Origin: Marinobacter panjinensis
Lineage (GTDB): Bacteria > Pseudomonadota > Gammaproteobacteria > Pseudomonadales > Oleiphilaceae
Direction: 5' to 3'
Assembly (NCBI RefSeq): GCF_005298175.1
Contig: NZ_SZYH01000001.1
Span: forward strand, 744,001 to 808,000
DNA: 64,000 nucleotides
The notes under the pieces: model-generated
Seen by the model: the letters and a program-made list of their open reading frames with translations, nothing else
Databases searched by the model: none
What the model was told of the DNA's origin: nothing
Made by a program: the position numbers and the translations under genes
In this document: piece by piece, positions 1 to 9,670 of the stretch
Numbering within the stretch: position 1 is the first letter of the stretch
Layout: every line of letters starts with the position of its first letter

Positions 1-818
1 GAAACGACTTTGCCGTCGGCCACCAAACCTGACAACTCCGGCCTTTGGTTACTACCCAATCGGCCCAGTAACTTCAAGTGAAATTCAAGCGCTTGTCTGT
101 CGAAACAGGGTTTGCCCCATCGCCTCTGATGAAAGTCATTCAGAGAATCCATGAAACGCGACTGGGACACCTGGTCCTCTTCCACAGGTTGCCAATGACC
201 ACTTAACTCCTTCTCGAACACAGCTCTGCGATTGAATGCCTTGAGCCGGGTATTGGCCCCAAGGGATTCGGCCCATGTTCGAAATGATCCGGTAGTGTCC
301 ACCCGGATACCCTGGGATTCACTGCGAAGTAACGGGATTGCATTGCAATGCTCAGCGAGCGCCTTACCAAAGGTGCCACCATTGATTTGCTGACTGTCCG
401 GGATCATCAACTCATCCCACTCAGTGGCACAAAGATAACGCGCCACCGCGTCGGCGACCTCTCTTTCCCTTTGAGGTTCAACGATAAGCCCTACGTATTC
501 AGTGCGCACCGTAGGGCTTACCCGCCAGGCATTTCCGAGAAAATGCAGCCTGGTCACTTTCATTCCGATCGCGATACGAAAGCGGTGACGATACAGAGGC
601 GCGATACCAACCAACTGTTTTCCATCCGGAAGGTATACGCCAAGCAAAACCAACTCGAGGCCGAGACGGCTCCCCCAGGTTTCCCACCAACTGTAGAGCC
701 AGGGCCAGCTCATAAACAGTGGATCTGCAGTACTTGTATGCAGAAGCCTTGCCCAGTCCTTCTCAACAGAGCCAAATTCCTTTTCACTGAGCGCTCGTAC
801 CTCTAACCTGACACTCAC
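1..818 (-). CDS. CelD/BcsL-like GNAT acyltransferase, 3' end cut by window edge
   Basis: An open reading frame enters the left edge of the window without a stop. It is read from a GTG at 818 whose first bases overlap the stop of the preceding glycosyltransferase (GTGA, 4-base overlap), a sign of translational coupling. The first residues include DPLFMSWPWLYSWWETWG at about 33-50, followed by a region with GIAPLYR; this pattern is typical of the CelD/BcsL (FemAB-related) acyltransferases found in cellulose and EPS loci. About 272 codons are present and the C-terminal GNAT half lies mostly outside. It probably acylates a sugar or lipid-linked intermediate in the cytoplasm; the substrate is unknown. 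Confidence 0.75.
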   Translation of the reverse strand, partial: MSVRLEVRALSEKEFGSVEKDWARLLHTSTADPLFMSWPWLYSWWETWGSRLGLELVLLGVYLPDGKQLVGIAPLYRHRFRIAIGMKVTRLHFLGNAWRVSPTVRTEYVGLIVEPQREREVADAVARYLCATEWDELMIPDSQQINGGTFGKALAEHCNAIPLLRSESQGIRVDTTGSFRTWAESLGANTRLKAFNRRAVFEKELSGHWQPVEEDQVSQSRFMDSLNDFHQRRWGKPCFDRQALEFHLKLLGRLGSNQRPELSGLVADGKVV

Positions 819-1711
819 GGTATCACCGCCCTGAGAGTGACTTTCGCTGCCCCCCGCCAGGGGCCTGGCCATAAAGCGTCTTGCCTGATCGACCGGCCGA
901 TGTCCCTGTAGGCCTCCAGATAAGACTTTTCCGAAGCCAGGAACCGGGCACGCCGTAAATAGAAGTGACTCAAACCGCGACACCTTTGTTCCGAGGTAAC
1001 TGAATCGGGATAGGTCTCAAGAAAGGAAAGCAGGATCTTCTCATTTGCATAAAGACGCCTGCGTTTATCGGAAGAAATCTGGTGTTCCATTACCCTGTAA
1101 AAGCCGAGAACTTCGGCCAGGTAATAGAAACAATACCGGGTAGACAGTCTCAGCCAAAGGCCATAATCCTCTGCCAACCGGTCCGCCTCATCGAACCCGC
1201 CCATAACCTCGAAACACCCGCGGCGGGTCATGGTGGTGTTCATGCTGACAAAGTTATCTTTCAAGAGCTCGGGCGTAATAGCCCCGGAATACCGGCGCAT
1301 CCGGTTGAGACCAAGCTCCCTTCCCCACTGATCGATTTCAATATAGTCACCGTAAACCACATGGCATTCCGGGTTTTCCCGAAATACCTCGAGAGACTTC
1401 GCCAGTTTATCCGGCAACCATGCGTTATCGGAATCGAGAAAACAGACAAAGTCACCCCGCGCCTCTCTTATCCCGCGATTGCGGGCAACACTCTGCCCCT
1501 GGTTCGGCTGTCGAAAATACCTGATTCTTGGATCACCGGCATACCGTTCCATAAGCTCAGGAGTAGCATCCGTGGACCCATCGTCAACGACCAGTAGCTC
1601 GAACCGATCTACAGTCTGAGCCAGAACGCTCTCAATCGCATGGTGAAGATAATCAGCACGGTTAAAGGTCGGCGTTACAACGGAAACAATTGGTTCTCTC
1701 TCAGTCATCAT
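815..1711 (-). CDS. family 2 glycosyltransferase
   Basis: This GT-A fold glycosyltransferase has the nucleotide-sugar site DDGSTD near residue 40, a DSD metal-binding motif near residue 92, and the acceptor-site acidic pair in EDYGLWLRLS. It should transfer one sugar onto the growing EPS repeat at the inner face of the membrane. The frame stays open to an ATG at 1753, but that would overlap the upstream gene by over 30 bases; the ATG at 1711 (or the adjacent one at 1708) starts 8 bases after the upstream stop and matches the start of the neighbouring paralogue. It is a close tandem paralogue of the gene at 1720-2601. Confidence 0.85.
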   Translation of the reverse strand: MMTEREPIVSVVTPTFNRADYLHHAIESVLAQTVDRFELLVVDDGSTDATPELMERYAGDPRIRYFRQPNQGQSVARNRGIREARGDFVCFLDSDNAWLPDKLAKSLEVFRENPECHVVYGDYIEIDQWGRELGLNRMRRYSGAITPELLKDNFVSMNTTMTRRGCFEVMGGFDEADRLAEDYGLWLRLSTRYCFYYLAEVLGFYRVMEHQISSDKRRRLYANEKILLSFLETYPDSVTSEQRCRGLSHFYLRRARFLASEKSYLEAYRDIGRSIRQDALWPGPWRGAAKVTLRAVIP

Positions 1712-1719
1712 AAATCCAT

Positions 1720-2601
1720 TTACCTGAGCGTTACTGCTGCTACACCTCTCCACACCACTTTTCCAAAGGGCCGGTGCCTCAGCGCTTTGTAGAGCTCTCT
1801 GAACGCTTCTTTTTTTCGGCCCACTGCAGCAAGGTAGCGTGCCTTACGCACATAAAACACCGCGAAACCGGCGTTGAACTCCTCTTCACTCACGGCATCC
1901 GGGTAACTACGCCTGAAGTCATGAATAATGGCTTCATTGGATGCAAACCGTGCTGTCTTGTCTGAAGAAATCTGGTCGTCCATAACACGGTAGTAGGCCC
2001 AGAATTCGGGAACATACAGAAACTGAAATTGGGCAGAGAACTTTAACCACAGGTCGTAATCATCAGCTACCCGTCGCTGACCACTCATCCCCCCCATATC
2101 ATCAAAGCATTTTCTACGTGCCATGGCTGTATTCATGCTCACGCAGTTATCCCGAAGCATCCATTTTGCGATATGGCCGGAATAACGGGTCATATTGTGG
2201 CGGGTCAGCTCAACCCCGTTTTCATCAATGGTGATGGTATCGCCATAAATGACATCAACCTCGGGGTGCTCATCAAATAGCGCAACCTGCTGTTGTAGCT
2301 TTTCAGGGGGCCAGTAGTTGTCAGAATCAAGGAAGCATATATATTCGCCTCTGGCTTCAGCCAGGGCCCGGTTTCTTGCGACGCTTTGCCCCTGATTCTC
2401 CTGCCGGAAGATTCTGACACGGCTATCCTTCGCTTCGTAATCCGCAAGAATTTCCGAAGAATTATCCGTTGAGCCATCATCAACTACTATCAGCTCAAAA
2501 TCGCCGAACGTCTGCGCCAGAACACCGTCAATGGCCTCCGGCAGAAAATCAGCCCGGTTATACGTGGGTGTTATTACTGTCACCAGGGGGTTCGATTCCA
2601 T
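1720..2601 (-). CDS. family 2 glycosyltransferase
   Basis: A 293-residue GT2 enzyme with VVDDGSTDNS, FLDSDNYW and ADDYDLWLKF motifs in the usual order. The stretch around NQGQSVARNR and the C-terminal half align with the product of the next gene downstream (815-1711), so the two look like a tandem duplication that has diverged. They may add two successive sugars of the EPS repeat, or the same sugar to different acceptors. It has no predicted membrane segment and should act in the cytoplasm with lipid-linked substrate. Confidence 0.87.
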   Translation of the reverse strand: MESNPLVTVITPTYNRADFLPEAIDGVLAQTFGDFELIVVDDGSTDNSSEILADYEAKDSRVRIFRQENQGQSVARNRALAEARGEYICFLDSDNYWPPEKLQQQVALFDEHPEVDVIYGDTITIDENGVELTRHNMTRYSGHIAKWMLRDNCVSMNTAMARRKCFDDMGGMSGQRRVADDYDLWLKFSAQFQFLYVPEFWAYYRVMDDQISSDKTARFASNEAIIHDFRRSYPDAVSEEEFNAGFAVFYVRKARYLAAVGRKKEAFRELYKALRHRPFGKVVWRGVAAVTLR

Positions 2602-2639
2602 GGTCCCTGCCCTCGATTTGTTAGTGATCCGTCAGTGTG

Positions 2640-3227
2640 TCAGTAGTGAAAGCGAACCGGCTTCCCCAATATGCGGAAATAGATGAAAACACGATCCAGC
2701 ATGAAGCCTGCCTTCCGTATACCCTTTATTGAACCGGTATTGTTCCACCTGGTCGCGACATAGATTTCATCTGTCCAGGCCTCTTCCGCCAATCCTTTCA
2801 AAATCGCCTGATAAACCCCTTTGCCTCGCCAATGTGAAAGTGTGTAACAATCGTATACGTAAAAAACAGCCCGTTCCAATGGCAAGCGGCTGTCTACATA
2901 GGTAAAGCCGAGTTCGTTCTGTTCACGCCCCCAACCAAAGCCAGCTATCTCTCCATCCGATACCACGCAAATCAGGCAATTACCCTGGGAAAGCCGATCC
3001 CGCCAATCAGGGCAATACTCATCCAGTGCGTCAGGCTGCTCAACGTTGTCAGCTGAAGCAATCAACCGGCTTTCCATGGGTGTTGACATTCTCTTGACCC
3101 AAACCGTATCCCGGTACACCAACTGCACCTTGATGTATCTGGACAAACCCTCGCGCAGAAGGTGGGACAACCCTCCCCAGACACCAAATCGCTGAATCGG
3201 GCCCCTAAGCTTTCCTGACAACTCCAT
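2640..3227 (-). CDS. GNAT family N-acetyltransferase
   Basis: A 195-residue protein with a single GNAT domain: acetyl-CoA pyrophosphate loop HWRGKGVYQAIL at about residue 131, followed by the helix and the late strand-helix NNTGSIKGIRKAGF typical of motif B. The start at 3227 has GGAG four bases upstream and overlaps the 3' end of the ATP-grasp gene at 3205-4482 by 23 bases, so the two are probably coupled. It likely acetylates an amino sugar or an attached amino acid of the EPS; the substrate cannot be read from sequence. Confidence 0.8.
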   Translation of the reverse strand: MELSGKLRGPIQRFGVWGGLSHLLREGLSRYIKVQLVYRDTVWVKRMSTPMESRLIASADNVEQPDALDEYCPDWRDRLSQGNCLICVVSDGEIAGFGWGREQNELGFTYVDSRLPLERAVFYVYDCYTLSHWRGKGVYQAILKGLAEEAWTDEIYVATRWNNTGSIKGIRKAGFMLDRVFIYFRILGKPVRFHY

Positions 3228-4482
3228 GTCTCCGTATCCGGCGTTTTATGTAGCTTACAGACTTATCAAAAAAAGACTTTATGTTGGTTAAAACCAACCC
3301 GAGCGTGAGGCCCAGATCCTTTGCATTGAAATGATCAACCACAACCTGGTCCCGCGATCTGAACGCCCGAACATAGCTTGCAATAAGACTGCCAAAGTCC
3401 AGATTCCCGCGCAGAGAATTAATCACGCCATCGGTGATATCTCCCGGGTATCGCAATGTTTCAAAGTAGGTGACGCCTCGGCTTTTTCCGTTAACATGAA
3501 ACGTCTCGCCCGACAGATCCGCCGCATAAAACCAGCCATGCTCATGCCCGCTCGCGCTCAACAGGTAGGCATAACCGGGCAGCCTTGGGTTTACCTCCGT
3601 GAGATAGAACTCATCGTCCTGCCTCGAGTAAATGTACTCAACGTGTGCAAATCCACGCCACTTGTAGGCACTCAGCAATTCTTCGGTGCGCTTCACAAGT
3701 CTGGCTTCAGGTTCGAGAACACCACAATACATCCTGCTTGTGGGTGTACCCTGCTTGCTCAGAGACGTTCGCACCCGCTTAATGGTGACGGAGTCAACAA
3801 GCTGCCCGGCCCTGTTGTAATAAACCTCGCAGCTCCAGTTATCTTCCATGCCTGAATCAACCCATTCCTGCACCACGACTCCGGATTCATTCAGCCGCAC
3901 ACTCTCCTTTTCAACAGCCTGCCTGATTTCGCCAATAGCCGATGCCAACCCACTTCGCGCGCCTACCTTGCGATAATTCCCGCCAGCCAGAGCCGTTGGT
4001 TTAACAACGACCGGCCATCGAAGTGAGTCAATAATCGCAGGGTCCTGCTCTATTTCAGTGATGGAGAACGTTCTCGCTACAGGTATTCCCATGGCGGCAC
4101 AGGCCCGGTTGCAACTGTACTTGTCAAACAGGGTATCGAGAGAGTCCTGTGCCGGGACATTAAGAAGAAATCCTTCTGCCTCCAGCCTGGTAGCGTAGCG
4201 CGACAAGAACTTTACGCTGAGATCCCCGGATGGAACGATCACCCCCTTTTCGGGCAAGCCTTTCAGAAAGTCAAAATACTTTTCAAAGCTTTCGTTCAAA
4301 GCAGGAGAGCGGAGCCAGGTATCCAGGTGCCATGAGAAACGCATGGGGAAAAACGTTGACGTTGTGAGCCCGATCACGCGATAGCCGTGACTGGTCAGCG
4401 AATAGAGCACGCCTTCAGCGCAGCGCTGCTCGCAATCCATCAAATATACAAGTCTGTCCGTCAAAGCCGCTACCCTAGTCAC
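3205..4482 (-). CDS. ATP-grasp domain carboxylate-amine ligase-like protein
   Basis: The 425-residue protein has an N-terminal pre-ATP-grasp region, then an ATP-grasp fold with PVVVKPTALAGG (nucleotide lysine) near residue 174, and LTEVNPRLPG (the Mg-binding N-P-R motif) near residue 293. This fold joins a carboxylate to an amine via an acyl phosphate, so attachment of an amino acid to a sugar or another amino acid is plausible. The start is a GTG at 4482, overlapping the stop of the asparagine-synthase-like gene by 8 bases. The C-terminal 120 residues are basic and not recognised. Confidence 0.8.
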   Translation of the reverse strand: MTRVAALTDRLVYLMDCEQRCAEGVLYSLTSHGYRVIGLTTSTFFPMRFSWHLDTWLRSPALNESFEKYFDFLKGLPEKGVIVPSGDLSVKFLSRYATRLEAEGFLLNVPAQDSLDTLFDKYSCNRACAAMGIPVARTFSITEIEQDPAIIDSLRWPVVVKPTALAGGNYRKVGARSGLASAIGEIRQAVEKESVRLNESGVVVQEWVDSGMEDNWSCEVYYNRAGQLVDSVTIKRVRTSLSKQGTPTSRMYCGVLEPEARLVKRTEELLSAYKWRGFAHVEYIYSRQDDEFYLTEVNPRLPGYAYLLSASGHEHGWFYAADLSGETFHVNGKSRGVTYFETLRYPGDITDGVINSLRGNLDFGSLIASYVRAFRSRDQVVVDHFNAKDLGLTLGLVLTNIKSFFDKSVSYIKRRIRRHGVVRKA

Positions 4483-6415
4483 GTTGTTCGTCCAGCCAAG
4501 CCTGAAACATCAGGATTCCCCACAACTGAAAACTGTAATCTTCCCTGCCGGACAAGTGCTCATTCCAGAACCAGCGCACCGTCTCAACCTGCCAGTAGCT
4601 CTGTTCCCGAAGCCGGGCGGAGTCCAGCAATGCCTCTGCCCACTCCCGTAACGCACCACGCAGCCAACTTGCGATGGGTACGGCAAACCCCTGTTTGGGC
4701 CGGTCTATGAGCTTCCGTGGTACGTGGCGATAGAGAACCGAGCGTAGCACCTGTTTGCCCGTTCCGTCCTTCACGTTGAGACTCGTTGGCAACCCCAGCG
4801 CAAACGACACCACCCGATGGTCCAGCATGGGAATCCGGGTTTCCAGGCTGCAGGCCATGGCAGCACGGTCCACCTTTACCAGTATGTCGTCCGGCAGGTA
4901 CCAGTTAAGATCCCGCCACATCAGCGTTTTCATGTCATCGCCCGGAATTACTTCCGGCAAAGGTGCATTCAGGCCATAGACTGGCTCGTCAGCCACAGCC
5001 ACCGCCCGGCCCGGGTAGGGCCAGAGCGACACCCTTCGGCGGTAAAACTCCGACAGATCACCCGCTCCCGCAACAGCCCGGGTTTCATCCAGGCGAAAAC
5101 TGAAGCCACCACTGCTACGCTGCCGCTGCGAAGGCATTAAAGCCCGCGCAGCCGGCACGGAAAGCCACTCAGGCATCCGGGCGAACAGGTTTTCCGCCCT
5201 GGACTTCAAAGTCCCCTTGCGATTCCACGCGCCAACCGTGCCCGGATACCGGGTATAACCACAAAACAGCTCATCCCCACCATCGCCAGACAGCGCCACC
5301 GTCACTTTCTTGCGGGTCATCTCACTGACCAGAAACGTGGGAATCTGGGAGGAATCCGCAAAGGGCTCGTCGTACATTTTTCCCAGCAGAGGAATCACCT
5401 TGAGGGCATCCTGCTCTGTCACATACAGCTCAGTATGGTCCGTGCCCAGATGCTGTGCCACTGCAGCCGCATGTTCTGCCTCGTTAAAGCCTTCCTCGTT
5501 AAAACCAATACTGAATGTCTTTACCGGGGTCGACGCCTGCTTCTGCATCAGGGCAACGACGGTTGAGGAATCCACGCCACCAGAGAGAAACGCCCCCAAA
5601 GGCACGTCAGATATCATCTGTTCACCAATCACCTCCGTGAGCAAGTTTTCCAGATGGTCCGCAGCCGTATCCAGTGTCCAATCGTGAGTCTCGGCAAACT
5701 GATCCTCAAGGCGCCAATAGCGAGAGGGTTCCGGCAGAGATCCGGATTCAAGGCGAGCAAGGTCGATAGCAATAAACGACGAGGGCGGCAGTTTGAAAAT
5801 ACAGGAATAAATGGTATGCGGCGCAGGAATAAGATTGTGCCGTACCAGTAACGGTAAGGCGCTGCGGTTGATCTCACCTTGCCATTCTGGGTGTTGTTGC
5901 AAGGCCTTGAGCTCAGAGCCAAACACCAGGGTATTGCCTTGCCAACCATAATACAGGGGCTTTTCCCCCATACGATCCCGGGCCAGGTATAACCGCTTTT
6001 CCTGTTGGTCGACCAGCGCAAAGGCAAACATACCGGCGAATCGCGTAAGTGCGGCTTCCACTCCCCAGGCTTCGAAGGCGGCAAGCATCACTTCTGTATC
6101 CGAGTGACCGTTAAAATACGCGCCTTCCGCGACCAATTCCTCTCGCAGCAACTGGAAATTGTAGATTTCACCGTTGTACGCAACCACGAACCGGCCAGAA
6201 GCCGATGACATGGGTTGGGCGCCAAGGGGGGATAGATCCAGAATGGATAATCGGCGATGGGACAGGCCGACTGACAAGGCATCATCCAGCCACACTCCGC
6301 CAGCATCCGGCCCGCGATGGATAATAGCGTCGCCCATCTTCCTGAGCGTTATCTCGCAGGAATCCCTGTCATTACTGTTATCGCCAGTCCCGGCAAATCC
6401 TGCAAAACCGCACAT
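4475..6415 (-). CDS. asnB: asparagine synthase (glutamine-hydrolysing)-like amidotransferase
   Basis: A two-domain class II amidotransferase of 646 residues. The N-terminus MCGFAGFAG gives the nucleophilic Cys2 once Met is removed, which fixes the start at 6415 although the frame is open to 6436. The synthetase half has the PP-loop FLSGGVDSS near residue 266 and the family motif SGDGGDELFCGY. Homologues in EPS and exosortase loci probably amidate a uronic acid or an amino-acid substituent rather than make free asparagine; that role is inference from context. It sits between a flippase and an ATP-grasp gene. Confidence 0.9.
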   Translation of the reverse strand: MCGFAGFAGTGDNSNDRDSCEITLRKMGDAIIHRGPDAGGVWLDDALSVGLSHRRLSILDLSPLGAQPMSSASGRFVVAYNGEIYNFQLLREELVAEGAYFNGHSDTEVMLAAFEAWGVEAALTRFAGMFAFALVDQQEKRLYLARDRMGEKPLYYGWQGNTLVFGSELKALQQHPEWQGEINRSALPLLVRHNLIPAPHTIYSCIFKLPPSSFIAIDLARLESGSLPEPSRYWRLEDQFAETHDWTLDTAADHLENLLTEVIGEQMISDVPLGAFLSGGVDSSTVVALMQKQASTPVKTFSIGFNEEGFNEAEHAAAVAQHLGTDHTELYVTEQDALKVIPLLGKMYDEPFADSSQIPTFLVSEMTRKKVTVALSGDGGDELFCGYTRYPGTVGAWNRKGTLKSRAENLFARMPEWLSVPAARALMPSQRQRSSGGFSFRLDETRAVAGAGDLSEFYRRRVSLWPYPGRAVAVADEPVYGLNAPLPEVIPGDDMKTLMWRDLNWYLPDDILVKVDRAAMACSLETRIPMLDHRVVSFALGLPTSLNVKDGTGKQVLRSVLYRHVPRKLIDRPKQGFAVPIASWLRGALREWAEALLDSARLREQSYWQVETVRWFWNEHLSGREDYSFQLWGILMFQAWLDEQRD

Positions 6416-6466
6416 CCGTTTACGTCTCCATTTCAATCCATTTCAAAGTGAGCGCCAGCTGAAGCG

Positions 6467-7978
6467 TTATCGCCTCCCGGGCAGCAGCCGGAGCAATACC
6501 TCACGGTCTTCCCTGCCCATAGCGAAAACCCAGTAGACCAGACTATACACAAGCGCAGACACCAGTACTGACAATACAATATCCAGATAACCCTCAAAAC
6601 CATGGGTGGTGCGGAACCAGAAAAGGCCGCCCCCCATCAGCGCTACCGGAATAACCGCTGGAAGAATCGTGGCTCGGAAGTAGTGAAGCATCGAGACTTC
6701 CAGATTGTGGCACACTACATAGAGGTATAGGGGCATCACCACAAACACTGGAAGCACTGACCCTAATGCGGCACCAACCACGCCGTACTCCAATACCAAC
6801 CAGATACTGAGGCCGAGGTTCACCAGCGCCGCAGGTGGAGCGACTTTTGCAAAAATGACATGCTGGTTAATGGCCGTAAGATAACGGCTTGCAAACGGGT
6901 TCAGCATGGGTACCACGGTGTAAGTAACCAACAGTACCAGAATGGCATCCACGATCACCGGATCAAACTGCCCCTCCATCCAGATACCGATAAACGGTCC
7001 GCCAATCAGGCAGATACCTACGCCCATGGGAATGATCAGGCCCACCAGCAGTTTACTGGCCAGCAGGTAAATAGCTTTGATTCGGTGTTGCTGGCCACGG
7101 GCGCTCAAGTCACTAAAGAGTGGCATGAACGTGTGGCTCAGTGTCATGGTGATGCTTGAAATATACCCGACGAGTGTTGCTGGAATAGTGTAGACAGGAA
7201 TCATCGCGGGTCCAAGTATAGTGCCGATAACGAGACGATCAGACATTTTCTCAACTTTGCCGGCCGCTCCCTGAATGAAGGATTTCAGACCAAAAGACAA
7301 CATTTCGCGGAGCTTTTCGACAGAAAAGTATCGCAGATTCGGATAAATAGTACCGAGTGCCGGTTTCAGAAGAACGATACCGAAAATAACCAACTTGATC
7401 GCCTGAGATATCGCGACAAGTCCAACCAAAAGAACCAGGCCGTTCTCCGGTGTCATGTGAAAGTAAGCTATTACAGCAATGGATATCGTGGAAATAATAT
7501 TCACCATATTCTTGAAATAGTATCGCTGCAGACCTTCAAGATAGCTCTCGGTGACTAATTTGGGGAACACGAATATTAGCTGGGCGCCGATTAGCAACAA
7601 AAACAACATATACTTTGTTGCCTGTTCGCCGTCCTGTGGATCCAGTACTTCAGGAAACGCAAAGGCCCATATCACGAAGAAAACAGATAGAACCAATCCC
7701 ACGAAAAACATGAAAACAAGACTGCAAGAATAAACAGTCAATAAAGAAACGCGCTCCCCCCTGGCATTATGCATTGACGCGAACCGGCTAATGGTCGGCC
7801 TCATACCAAGATCCAGCATCCCCATGTAACCGACGAGGGCAAGTACCATCTCTCGGAGCCCGTAGTCGTGATGCCCCATGAGCTTCAGATATATGGGAGC
7901 CATGATAAAGGTCACAACCATGCTGACGATCAGTTGTGCCATATTAGAGCTGGTATTTACCAGAAGGCGTCTCAACAT
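6467..7978 (-). CDS. Wzx-like polysaccharide flippase (MATE/MOP superfamily)
   Basis: A 503-residue hydrophobic protein with about 14 membrane segments spread along its length and short basic loops, ending in GREDREVLLRLLPGRR. This is the size and shape of a lipid-linked oligosaccharide flippase that moves undecaprenyl-linked EPS repeats to the periplasmic face. The start TTG-AGA codons follow an ATG at 7978 with AAGG about 10 bases upstream. It is the only flippase-type gene in the cluster and is followed by the amidotransferase gene. Confidence 0.87.
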   Translation of the reverse strand: MLRRLLVNTSSNMAQLIVSMVVTFIMAPIYLKLMGHHDYGLREMVLALVGYMGMLDLGMRPTISRFASMHNARGERVSLLTVYSCSLVFMFFVGLVLSVFFVIWAFAFPEVLDPQDGEQATKYMLFLLLIGAQLIFVFPKLVTESYLEGLQRYYFKNMVNIISTISIAVIAYFHMTPENGLVLLVGLVAISQAIKLVIFGIVLLKPALGTIYPNLRYFSVEKLREMLSFGLKSFIQGAAGKVEKMSDRLVIGTILGPAMIPVYTIPATLVGYISSITMTLSHTFMPLFSDLSARGQQHRIKAIYLLASKLLVGLIIPMGVGICLIGGPFIGIWMEGQFDPVIVDAILVLLVTYTVVPMLNPFASRYLTAINQHVIFAKVAPPAALVNLGLSIWLVLEYGVVGAALGSVLPVFVVMPLYLYVVCHNLEVSMLHYFRATILPAVIPVALMGGGLFWFRTTHGFEGYLDIVLSVLVSALVYSLVYWVFAMGREDREVLLRLLPGRR

Positions 7979-8029
7979 CTTATAGTGCCTTGTAAAGTTT
8001 CGATATCAATCAAAATCCAGTTAGATGGT

Positions 8030-9637
8030 TCATTTGAACCTGGAGAATACAGATTTAAAGACACGCCTCGCCAAAGCAAACGATTTCAATGCGTACCAGG
8101 TGATGGCCGGTGCCGGATCAGTAGAAACCCACAGAGCATCAGTCAGAACAGCGTGATCACGAAATATACGGCGGTCTTCAGCTGTATGTTTACCCTGGGT
8201 CAATCCCCGAAGCCGGCTTAAGAAAACCAATGAAACATCCATCCATGTGGCTTTGCGATGACCCAATGGGGAATACAGATTGGGGTAACCAATGGCATAC
8301 AGGAATGTGCTAGCAGAAAGGTTTACCCCGGCAGCCTTCGCCAATGAACCACAATTTTCCGCACGTAAATTCGATTCAATATAATAAAGATCACCGGTTA
8401 CATCGTGAGCCTTGAATTCAACCGCAAGGATTCCTCCGGTACCCAGAGCTCGAAAGGCCTTCCCGGACGCACTTTCAAGTTTGGGGTTATACGTCGTCTC
8501 ACCAAGCCCGATACAACCTCTGCCATCATCTGTGAGCTTTCTTCCTGTCACAGCGCTGCGAATATTTCCGCTTTCGTCACACGATGCCATCGTAAAAAGT
8601 ATGCATTCATCCCCACCCGGAACAAACTCCTGAAGCAACACTGACGCCCTGCCATTACCGAAGAACAATTGATCCATTCTTTTCCTGAGTTCTAGATCAC
8701 TTCCGGCAACAAAGGTCTTTCCAATAAAACTGCCTTTCTTGACCAGTTCCGTAGGCTTGCAGATGACCGGGAACCTGAAATCAGCAATGACAGCGTCCAG
8801 GTCGCTCATGCTCTCGATCACATGACTTTGGGGCACAGTTACGCCGGCTGCTGCTACTTTGTCCAGCTGTGTCTTTTTGTCGGTGAGACGGTCAGATAGT
8901 ACCGGGTCATTTGGTGCCACTACCCAATCCTTGACAGTTTCCCAGACTCTGGCCAGCAAACCGATGTCAAGATCACCTCCTGTGTATACAACAGGCTTGG
9001 CAGTGGTCAGTTTCGAAATTTCCGAAATACAGGCAACCACATACTCATCTGAACGCCCCCGGCAATCGAATACGTCCCTAACGTAACGACAGGAACGCGC
9101 AACAACAGGGGGTTCGTCTCTGGTCAAAATGCAGTAAACGGCAATGCCACACTCACCAAGCGCTCTCGCCTGGGCGAGAAGATTCGCATTCGCTCTGCCG
9201 ACAATAATCGCAGGAGAGACCGGCTCCGGCACAAAAATATCAACAGGGAAAGACGCAAGGATGGCTCGCTCGGTCAAAGACGCTTTGGGCTTTATGGAAC
9301 CCGCGACTTTAAAGCCTGCTTCAATCAGGGCATCGACGACCCTGCTGTTTGGCGAGACCCGGACGAGAACCAGAACAGACGCTGAGTTTTCCAGTATCGG
9401 GAGCAATCCATCAGACAAAAATTGACCACTTCCCTCCAGGCCCGTGTCATGCTCCTTGGCGGACAATATGAGTTCAGCCACGAAAGTCCCTTCCACGCTC
9501 TCTGGAAAGGAGAACTCAAAGTCATCTATTTGCTTCAACCGGTATTCGCCGCCCAGCTTCAGGCTTGAACAAACCTTCTCTATGGAGCTGAGGGCATTGC
9601 TGAACCTGCACGCAAACACTATCTCGTTATGAGGCAT
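8030..9637 (-). CDS. ATP-grasp protein with N-terminal extension
   Basis: The protein is 535 residues. Residues 1 to about 145 form a domain that is not recognised. From about 145 (AIIVGRANANLLAQARAL) it has the Rossmann-like pre-ATP-grasp fold, then an ATP-grasp domain with VICKPTELVKKG and a glycine-rich loop, and YYIESNLRAENCGSLAKAAG as the metal-binding end. It resembles carbamoyl-phosphate-synthase-like ATP-grasp proteins common in surface polysaccharide clusters. A ligase role in decorating the EPS is inferred from the fold and context. Confidence 0.78.
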   Translation of the reverse strand: MPHNEIVFACRFSNALSSIEKVCSSLKLGGEYRLKQIDDFEFSFPESVEGTFVAELILSAKEHDTGLEGSGQFLSDGLLPILENSASVLVLVRVSPNSRVVDALIEAGFKVAGSIKPKASLTERAILASFPVDIFVPEPVSPAIIVGRANANLLAQARALGECGIAVYCILTRDEPPVVARSCRYVRDVFDCRGRSDEYVVACISEISKLTTAKPVVYTGGDLDIGLLARVWETVKDWVVAPNDPVLSDRLTDKKTQLDKVAAAGVTVPQSHVIESMSDLDAVIADFRFPVICKPTELVKKGSFIGKTFVAGSDLELRKRMDQLFFGNGRASVLLQEFVPGGDECILFTMASCDESGNIRSAVTGRKLTDDGRGCIGLGETTYNPKLESASGKAFRALGTGGILAVEFKAHDVTGDLYYIESNLRAENCGSLAKAAGVNLSASTFLYAIGYPNLYSPLGHRKATWMDVSLVFLSRLRGLTQGKHTAEDRRIFRDHAVLTDALWVSTDPAPAITWYALKSFALARRVFKSVFSRFK

Positions 9638-9670
9638 CCCTGGCGCTCCAAAAATCGATCTGGGAGATTG

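Noticed and set aside
348..806. Open frame on the + strand near the left edge
   Set aside because: The opposite strand carries a CelD-like acyltransferase frame with recognisable motifs that runs off the window edge; the + frame is its shadow.
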